A stretch of DNA of 34,286 bases from Sneathiella sp. (GTDB lineage: Bacteria > Pseudomonadota > Alphaproteobacteria > Sneathiellales > Sneathiellaceae). Position 1 is the first letter of the stretch. Every line of letters begins with the position of its first letter. The notes under the pieces were generated by a model, which saw only the letters and a list, made by a program, of their open reading frames with translations, searched no databases and had not been told where the DNA came from. Made by a program: the position numbers and the translations under genes. Of the stretch, positions 29,884-34,286 are shown piece by piece. The stretch spans positions 1-34,286 of the forward strand of contig PAKP01000025.1 of assembly GCA_002706985.1 (NCBI GenBank). The letters are read 5' to 3'.

Positions 29884-30483
29884 ATGACAATTGCGCCGGG
29901 AAAAACGCTTCTGATTGCCTGCGGTGCGCTGGCCGAGGAAACGCTTGCCGTGATCCGTGCCAATGGCTGGGACCATATCGAGGTGACTTGTCTTCCCGCC
30001 AAGCTGCACAACCGGCCGGCGCTGATCCCGGAGGAGATGCGCCGCAAGATCCGTGAGAATCGCGACCGTTTTGAAACCATCCTCGCGCTTTACGGCGACT
30101 GCGGGACCGGCGGTCAGCTCGACAAGGTGCTGGCGGAAGAGGGGGTCGAGCGGATCGCGGGCGCCCATTGCTATGAATTCTTCACCGGCACGGCGGTTTT
30201 CGACGCCCTGCAGGAGGCGGAGGTTGGCACCTTCTACCTCACCGATTTCCTCGCCCGGCATTTCGAGAAACTGACGATCGAGGGGCTCGGTATCGACAAG
30301 CACCCGGAACTCCTGCCGCTCTATTTCGGCAACTACACACGGCTTGTGTATATATCGCAACAGGAAGACCCGGCATTGCAGGAAAAGGCGAAGGCGGCGG
30401 CAGAGCGGCTGTCGCTTGCCTATGAATACCGCTTTACCGGCCTCACAGGTCTTCAGAATTTTCTCTCGCGTAAAGCAGGTTAG
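29884..30483 (+). CDS. DUF1638 protein, unknown function
   Basis: A 199-residue protein of the DUF1638 family. Family features are LLIACGALAEE at residues 9-19, VTCLPAKLHNRP at 34-45, ALYGDCGTGG at 68-77 and GAHCYEFFTG at 93-102. The Cys13, Cys36, His42, Cys73, His95 and Cys96 residues sit in these conserved motifs and could bind a metal, a cluster or cobalamin. No signal peptide or membrane segment is visible. It lies 23 bp after the corrinoid gene and 8 bp before the next, so it probably belongs to the methyl-transfer operon. A role as an additional corrinoid or folate handling factor is a guess from position only. Confidence 0.8.
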   Translation: MTIAPGKTLLIACGALAEETLAVIRANGWDHIEVTCLPAKLHNRPALIPEEMRRKIRENRDRFETILALYGDCGTGGQLDKVLAEEGVERIAGAHCYEFFTGTAVFDALQEAEVGTFYLTDFLARHFEKLTIEGLGIDKHPELLPLYFGNYTRLVYISQQEDPALQEKAKAAAERLSLAYEYRFTGLTGLQNFLSRKAG

Positions 30484-30491
30484 GAGACATC

Positions 30492-30794
30492 TTGGCACAG
30501 TTAAGCATTTTATACTGGCGGGATATTCCCTCCCAGATTGTTGTCAAGCAGGGCCGGAGCAATGCGAAAATCATGCTCTCCGACCGGTTTCAGGAAGCCA
30601 TCGACGTTGCTGCGATGCGCGACAAGGCGCATGATAGCGATGCCTATCTCGAAGGCTGGCGGCGCGGCGAGGCCGAGACTGTGGAGGGCGATATCGAGGC
30701 CGTAGCGGCGACGCGGGCCGTAGAGATTGAAACCGCCTATGACGCGACGCGGCTGCGCAGTCTCGTCGTCAGCGGCGGACGGGAGGGGGTATAG
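30492..30794 (+). CDS. Small PF13769-like protein ('virulence factor' family), unknown function
   Basis: A 100-residue protein beginning LSILYWRDIPSQIVVKQG, which matches the small family misleadingly named virulence factor (PF13769). The frame starts with TTG at 30492; the choice is supported by GGAG 5 bases upstream, which itself overlaps the DUF1638 stop codon, and by the absence of an earlier ATG. The only cysteine-free core features are an Arg/Asp-rich middle and a helical C-terminus. It ends immediately before the ATG of the MetV-like gene. Its constant company of methyl-transfer genes suggests a subunit or assembly role; nothing points to virulence. Confidence 0.7.
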   Translation: MAQLSILYWRDIPSQIVVKQGRSNAKIMLSDRFQEAIDVAAMRDKAHDSDAYLEGWRRGEAETVEGDIEAVAATRAVEIETAYDATRLRSLVVSGGREGV

Positions 30795-31331
30795 ATGGCA
30801 AAATCCGCTTATCAGGCGTCCGACACGAACCCCATCACCCGGACGAGCGCCTTTTATACGGTACGGCAATGGTCGGTCCGCCATTCGCGCGGACTGGAAC
30901 GCATCTACCAGATGCTGGCGACAGTATTCCTGAAGCTGCATCCTCTCTGGAAGGCTATCGGCTACCGCCGGGTTGAAAAACCGGTTGTCTTCGTCGAGAA
31001 GACAGTCAAAAGCTTTCTGTTCGACTGCCGGATGTGCGGGCAATGCGTGCTCAGCGATACCGGTATGTCCTGCCCGATGAACTGCCCGAAATCCCTGCGC
31101 AATGGCCCCTGCGGCGGCGTGCGGGCGAACGGCAACTGCGAAGTGGAGCCGGATATGCCCTGTGTCTGGGTGCAGGCCTGGAAAGGCAGCCGGAACATGC
31201 AGGCTGGGGACAATATCCTGCAGGTGCAGCCGCCGGTGGATCATTCCTGGCGCGGTTCCTCCGCCTGGCTCCGGGCCACCGCCAAATCGGCAGAGGAACA
31301 GGCAGCATTCAAGGAAGGAGCCGGCTCATGA
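30795..31331 (+). CDS. MetV-like protein (methylene-THF reductase C-terminal domain), Cys-rich
   Basis: A 178-residue protein with a cysteine cluster: Cys78, Cys81, Cys84, Cys93, Cys97, Cys106, Cys115 and Cys123, in CRMCGQCVLS, CPMNCPKSLRNGPCGG and GNCEVEPDMPC. This matches the 'methylene-tetrahydrofolate reductase C-terminal' domain that in acetogens occurs in MetV, the partner of MetF, where the cysteines bind a zinc or iron-sulfur centre. The N-terminal 60 residues are basic and helical. Its stop overlaps the MetF-like start by ATGA, so the two products are likely made in equal amounts and form a complex. It would carry electrons between MetF and an external acceptor; this role is inferred from the acetogen example. 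Confidence 0.83.
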   Translation: MAKSAYQASDTNPITRTSAFYTVRQWSVRHSRGLERIYQMLATVFLKLHPLWKAIGYRRVEKPVVFVEKTVKSFLFDCRMCGQCVLSDTGMSCPMNCPKSLRNGPCGGVRANGNCEVEPDMPCVWVQAWKGSRNMQAGDNILQVQPPVDHSWRGSSAWLRATAKSAEEQAAFKEGAGS

Positions 31332-32419
31332 CCGCCGGCGCGTCCGAAGATATCAGCGCCCCGCTGCCGCCGTTGCCGGGCCATACCTCCCGCGGGCGGC
31401 TGGAACGAGTCCTGCGTGCCGGGGAATTCGCCGTCACCGCGGAACTCAATCCGCCGGACAGCGCCGATCCGAACGAGGTGTTTGAGCGCGGCGCTATTTT
31501 CGATGGCTGGGTCGACGGGATCAACGCGACCGACGGATCGGGCGCCAATTGCCATATGTCGTCGGTCAGTATCTGCGCGTTGCTGACCCGTGTCGGCTAT
31601 TCGCCGATCATGCAGATTTCCTGCCGCGATCACAACCGCATCGCCATTCAGGGGAATGTGCTCGGCGCCGCCGCGATGGGGGTGAACAATATCCTCTGTC
31701 TCACCGGCGACGGGGTGCAGGCGGGGGATCAGCCGGGCGCCAAGCCGGTATTCGATCTCGATTGCATGTCGCTGCTCCGGACGATCCGCCAGATGCGCGA
31801 TGAGGGCCGGTTCCTGTCGGGCCGTAAGATCACTTCTCCGCCGCAGGTATTTCTGGGCGCCGCCATCAATCCCTTTGCGCCGCCGTATGATTTCCGGCCT
31901 TATCGCCTTGCCAAGAAAATCGATGCCGGGGCGCAGTTCGTGCAGTCACAATATTGCTTCGATATCCCGATGCTGGAGCGCTACATGGAGCAGGTGCGCG
32001 ACATGGGACTGGATGAAAAATGCTTCATCATGATCGGTGTCGGCCCGCTGGCCTCCGCCCGCGCGGCGAAATGGATCCGCAGCAATGTGCCGGGTATCCA
32101 TATTCCCGACGCCATCATCGACCGTCTGGAAGGCGCCGAGGACCAGAAGCTCGAAGGCAAGAAAATCTGCATCGAGATGCTTCAGCAGGTGCATGAGATG
32201 AAAGGGGTTTCTGGCGCCCATGTCATGGCCTACCGGCAGGAGGAGCTGGTGGCGGAAATCGTCTATGAGTCCGGCGTTCTCAAGGGCCGCAAACCCTGGA
32301 AGCGTGAGAGCAACCCCGATTTCGAGGCGGTCACCGATGCCGTTGAAACCGTCCGCGAACAGATCAATACGCCCATCGATCCGGCAGAAGTGGTCGCTGC
32401 CGTTTCTGAGGAACAGTAA
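31328..32419 (+). CDS. Methylene-tetrahydrofolate reductase, MetF-like
   Basis: A 363-residue TIM-barrel flavoprotein of the MetF family, interconverting methylene-THF and methyl-THF. Evidence: FAVTAELNPPDSADP at the N-terminus (the family's E in a P-rich strand), DGINATDG, MQISCRDHNRIAIQGNVLGA, ILCLTGDG with the FAD/NAD loop, and GAQFVQSQYCFD. No regulatory C-terminal domain is present. The start at 31328 is set by the ATGA overlap; a longer open frame back to 31034 is an overlap with metV-like and was rejected. Standing between carrier and methyltransferase genes, it likely oxidises methyl-THF generated by demethylation rather than feeding MetH. In vivo direction is inference. Confidence 0.9.
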   Translation: MTAGASEDISAPLPPLPGHTSRGRLERVLRAGEFAVTAELNPPDSADPNEVFERGAIFDGWVDGINATDGSGANCHMSSVSICALLTRVGYSPIMQISCRDHNRIAIQGNVLGAAAMGVNNILCLTGDGVQAGDQPGAKPVFDLDCMSLLRTIRQMRDEGRFLSGRKITSPPQVFLGAAINPFAPPYDFRPYRLAKKIDAGAQFVQSQYCFDIPMLERYMEQVRDMGLDEKCFIMIGVGPLASARAAKWIRSNVPGIHIPDAIIDRLEGAEDQKLEGKKICIEMLQQVHEMKGVSGAHVMAYRQEELVAEIVYESGVLKGRKPWKRESNPDFEAVTDAVETVREQINTPIDPAEVVAAVSEEQ

Positions 32420-32421
32420 GT

Positions 32422-32454
32422 CGGTCCTGAGCAAGAGAAAAGCCCTCTGGACCG
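32422..32454 (+). repeat. Hairpin candidate between metF-like and methyltransferase genes
   Basis: CGGTCC (32422-32427) pairs exactly with GGACCG (32449-32454); inside, AGAG can pair with CTCT, leaving a bulge. A short TTTAATAAAA stretch follows. It could trim or attenuate the transcript, but the U-run is poor for a true terminator. It occupies much of the only long gap inside the operon after 29174. Confidence 0.35.
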
Positions 32455-32509
32455 TTTAATAAAATTGACGTAACAACCGGCGAAAGCCCCGTATTCAAGG
32501 TATGGCAAT

Positions 32510-33412
32510 ATGACTGACACCCTCATTTCCTCCGCGACCAAGGAAGTTATCATCGGGTTCGATCGACCTTTCGTAATTATCGGGGAGCGGATCAACCCGA
32601 CGGGGCGGAAATTGCTGGCCGAAGAGATGAAGAACGGCGATTACAGCCGGGTCGAATCCGATGCTCTCGCGCAGGTGGCAGCGGGCGCTCATATGCTGGA
32701 TGTAAACGCCGGTATCCCGCTTGCCGATGAGCCGCGTATCCTCGCCGAGACCGTCAAACTAGTGCAGAGCCTGACCGATGTGCCGCTTTCCATCGACAGT
32801 TCCATCGTCGCAGCCCTTGAATCTGGACTTTCCGTCTATCAGGGCAAGGCCCTCGTCAATTCCGTGACCGGCGAGGAAGACCGGCTGGAAACCGTGCTGC
32901 CGCTGGTCAAGAAGCACGGAGCGGCCGTTGTCGCCATTTCCAACGACGAAAGCGGCATTTCGGAGGATCCGAACGTCCGTTTCGAGGTGGCGAAGAAGAT
33001 TGTCGAACGGGCGCAGGATTACGGCATTTCACCGGCCGATGTTGTTGTCGATCCGCTTGTCATGCCGGTTGGCGCGCTCAATGACGCAGGGCGGCAGGTT
33101 ATGGCCCTGGTGCGTCGCCTGCGGGAGGAGTTGAAGGTCAACACCACCTGCGGCGCGTCCAATTTCAGCTTCGGCCTTCCCAACCGTCATGGTATGAATG
33201 CGGCCTTTCTCTCCATGGCGATTGGTGCCGGTATGACCTCTGCCATTACCAACCCGCTGCATGAGCCCGAAATGGCCGCCGTCAAGGGCGCCAATGTGGT
33301 CATGGGCCATGATCCGAACTGCGTCAACTGGATCAAGACTTTCCGTGAACCTGCCGCCGAGGGCAGTGATGAAGCGCGCCGTGCCGGCCGCCGTCGCAGG
33401 CGCAATGCCTGA
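32510..33412 (+). CDS. Methyltetrahydrofolate:corrinoid methyltransferase (AcsE/MtgA type)
   Basis: A 300-residue pterin-binding TIM-barrel protein like the AcsE/MtgA methyltransferases and the pterin domain of MetH. It shows IGERINPTGRK (residues 22-32), HMLDVNAGIP, PLSIDSS, LVNSVTG, AAVVAISNDESG, DVVVDPLVMPVG and CGASNFSFGLPNRHGMNAAF, all pterin-site or active-site strands of the family. It should pass the methyl group between the corrinoid protein and tetrahydrofolate. The last 15 residues are an Arg-rich tail (RRAGRRRRRNA) not typical of the family. Its stop overlaps the start of the RACo-like gene by 8 bases. Dihydropteroate synthase is the relative to exclude; the gene context and the NESG-like loops favour the methyltransferase. 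Confidence 0.93.
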   Translation: MTDTLISSATKEVIIGFDRPFVIIGERINPTGRKLLAEEMKNGDYSRVESDALAQVAAGAHMLDVNAGIPLADEPRILAETVKLVQSLTDVPLSIDSSIVAALESGLSVYQGKALVNSVTGEEDRLETVLPLVKKHGAAVVAISNDESGISEDPNVRFEVAKKIVERAQDYGISPADVVVDPLVMPVGALNDAGRQVMALVRRLREELKVNTTCGASNFSFGLPNRHGMNAAFLSMAIGAGMTSAITNPLHEPEMAAVKGANVVMGHDPNCVNWIKTFREPAAEGSDEARRAGRRRRRNA

Positions 33413-34286
33413 CCGGTTCCTGAAACAGGAAAAGGCGCATCTGGTCGCCTTCATGCCATCCGGCAAACGGGGGCGTTTTCCGGATGGCACGCCCGTGCTG
33501 GAGGCCGCCCGTGTTCTCGGCGTTGATATCGACAGTGTGTGCGGCGGGCGCGGTATCTGCGGGCGCTGCCAGGTGGATGTCACCGTTGGCAAATTCTCCA
33601 AACATGGGGTGGTCAGCGAGGAAGGGTCGCTCTCGCCGTTTAACGAGGTCGAGCAGAAATACAAGGACCGCCGCCCGCTGAAGGATGGCCGCCGGCTCAG
33701 CTGTCAATCGCTGCTGCACGGGGATGTCGTGATCGATGTGCCCGCGACCAGCCAGGTGCACAAGCAGGTCGTCGTCAAGCAGGCGGATGATCGCAAAATC
33801 GAAATGGACCCGGCGATTCGCCTGCATTTCGTGCAGGTGCTGGAACCGGACATGCATAATCCCACCGGCGATTTCGAGCGGCTTTGCTACGCCCTGAAAC
33901 AGCAATGGGGCCTTGATAATCTCGAATGCGATTTGAGGACGTTACAGGCGCTTCAGAAAACGCTGCGGGCGGGAGACTGGAATGTGACCGTCGCCGTTCA
34001 TCGCGGGACCCGGATCACGAAAACCTGGCCCGGTTTCAATAACCAGGCCTATGGCATAGCCGTCGATGTCGGCTCGACAACCATCGCTATGCATCTTTGC
34101 GATTTGTCGACCGGCGCGGTCATTGCCTCGTCGGGCATGATGAACCCGCAGATCCGCTACGGTGAAGATCTGATGAGCCGGGTCTCCTATGTGATGATGA
34201 ACCCGGGCGGAGAGCTGTTGCTGACCGAGGCAGTACGTGGCGGAATCAATGATCTGATCGGAGAGGTAACTGCGAAGGCGGAGGTT
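33405..34286 (+). CDS. RACo-like corrinoid reductive activator, [2Fe-2S] plus ASKHA (5' part)
   Basis: The first 294 residues of a frame that runs off the window end, so no stop is seen. The N-terminus is a plant-type [2Fe-2S] ferredoxin domain with Cys46, Cys52, Cys55 (CGGRGICGRC) and Cys100 (RRLSCQS). After a linker comes an ASKHA ATPase domain starting with the phosphate motif IAVDVGSTTIAMHL near residue 220, then NPQIRYGEDLMSRV. This is the plan of RACo-type proteins (DUF4445), which use ATP and a reductant to return Co(II) corrinoid to Co(I). ATG at 33405 overlaps the previous stop. Its presence explains how the corrinoid protein could be kept active where oxygen is around. Confidence 0.9.
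   Translation, partial: MPDRFLKQEKAHLVAFMPSGKRGRFPDGTPVLEAARVLGVDIDSVCGGRGICGRCQVDVTVGKFSKHGVVSEEGSLSPFNEVEQKYKDRRPLKDGRRLSCQSLLHGDVVIDVPATSQVHKQVVVKQADDRKIEMDPAIRLHFVQVLEPDMHNPTGDFERLCYALKQQWGLDNLECDLRTLQALQKTLRAGDWNVTVAVHRGTRITKTWPGFNNQAYGIAVDVGSTTIAMHLCDLSTGAVIASSGMMNPQIRYGEDLMSRVSYVMMNPGGELLLTEAVRGGINDLIGEVTAKAEV

Noticed and set aside
30492..30794. Virulence function suggested by the family name
   Set aside because: The neighbours are all one-carbon metabolism genes; nothing in the window relates to host interaction.
31034..31327. N-terminal extension of the MetF-like protein
   Set aside because: It lies over the MetV-like cysteine cluster in another frame; the ATGA start at 31328 gives a normal N-terminus.

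Overview
This window is a GC-rich, tightly packed chromosomal segment, most likely from an alphaproteobacterium of marine or rhizosphere type. Three things suggest this: the hut operon with a divergent hutC, the fused cysNC, and a set of corrinoid/folate methyl-transfer genes beside a dimethylglycine-dehydrogenase-like flavoprotein. The genus is not determined. No rRNA, tRNA, insertion sequence, prophage or CRISPR array was found. The window starts inside metH and ends inside a corrinoid-activator gene, so both edge genes are partial.

Layout. 1-5458: the 3' end of metH, a secreted YHS-domain protein, and a fused HyuA-HyuB 5-oxoprolinase on the minus strand. 5623-8176: a methyltransferase-like protein with a helical-repeat tail, then the glucose-1-phosphate thymidylyltransferase rfbA. 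8180-10986 (minus): cysD and cysNC for sulfate activation to PAPS. 11298-17101 (plus): a chain with very short or overlapping junctions, holding two PqiA-type membrane proteins, a three-domain MCE protein (PqiB type), a PqiC-type lipoprotein, a sulfatase-superfamily phosphonate monoester hydrolase homologue and a class II aldolase. 17204-18621: a MaoC hydratase and an SDR dehydrogenase. 18618-23873 (minus): hutI-hutH-hutG-hutU for histidine [11 protein letters not shown], with the repressor gene hutC divergent at 24034. An 18-bp perfect palindrome in the hutI-hutC gap is a very likely HutC operator.

24778-34286 is the most interesting part. It holds a non-pyrrolysine MttB-superfamily methyltransferase (minus strand) and, divergently, a DMGDH-like covalent flavoprotein, a corrinoid-binding protein, a DUF1638 protein, a small protein of the so-called virulence factor family, a cysteine-rich MetV-like protein, a MetF-like methylene-tetrahydrofolate reductase, a methyltetrahydrofolate:corrinoid methyltransferase and a RACo-like [2Fe-2S] corrinoid activator. 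Read together, the genes describe a route that strips methyl groups from a methylated amine (a betaine is the leading guess), passes them through protein-bound cobalamin to tetrahydrofolate, and oxidises methyl-THF to methylene-THF. This chemistry is best known from anaerobes, yet here it sits in the genome of an apparent aerobe. Two of its components have no assigned function. The substrate and the roles of the DUF proteins are inference.

A structural trait of the window is that all four convergent gene pairs meet with 0-9 bp between stop codons, or with overlapping stops, leaving no room for intergenic terminators.
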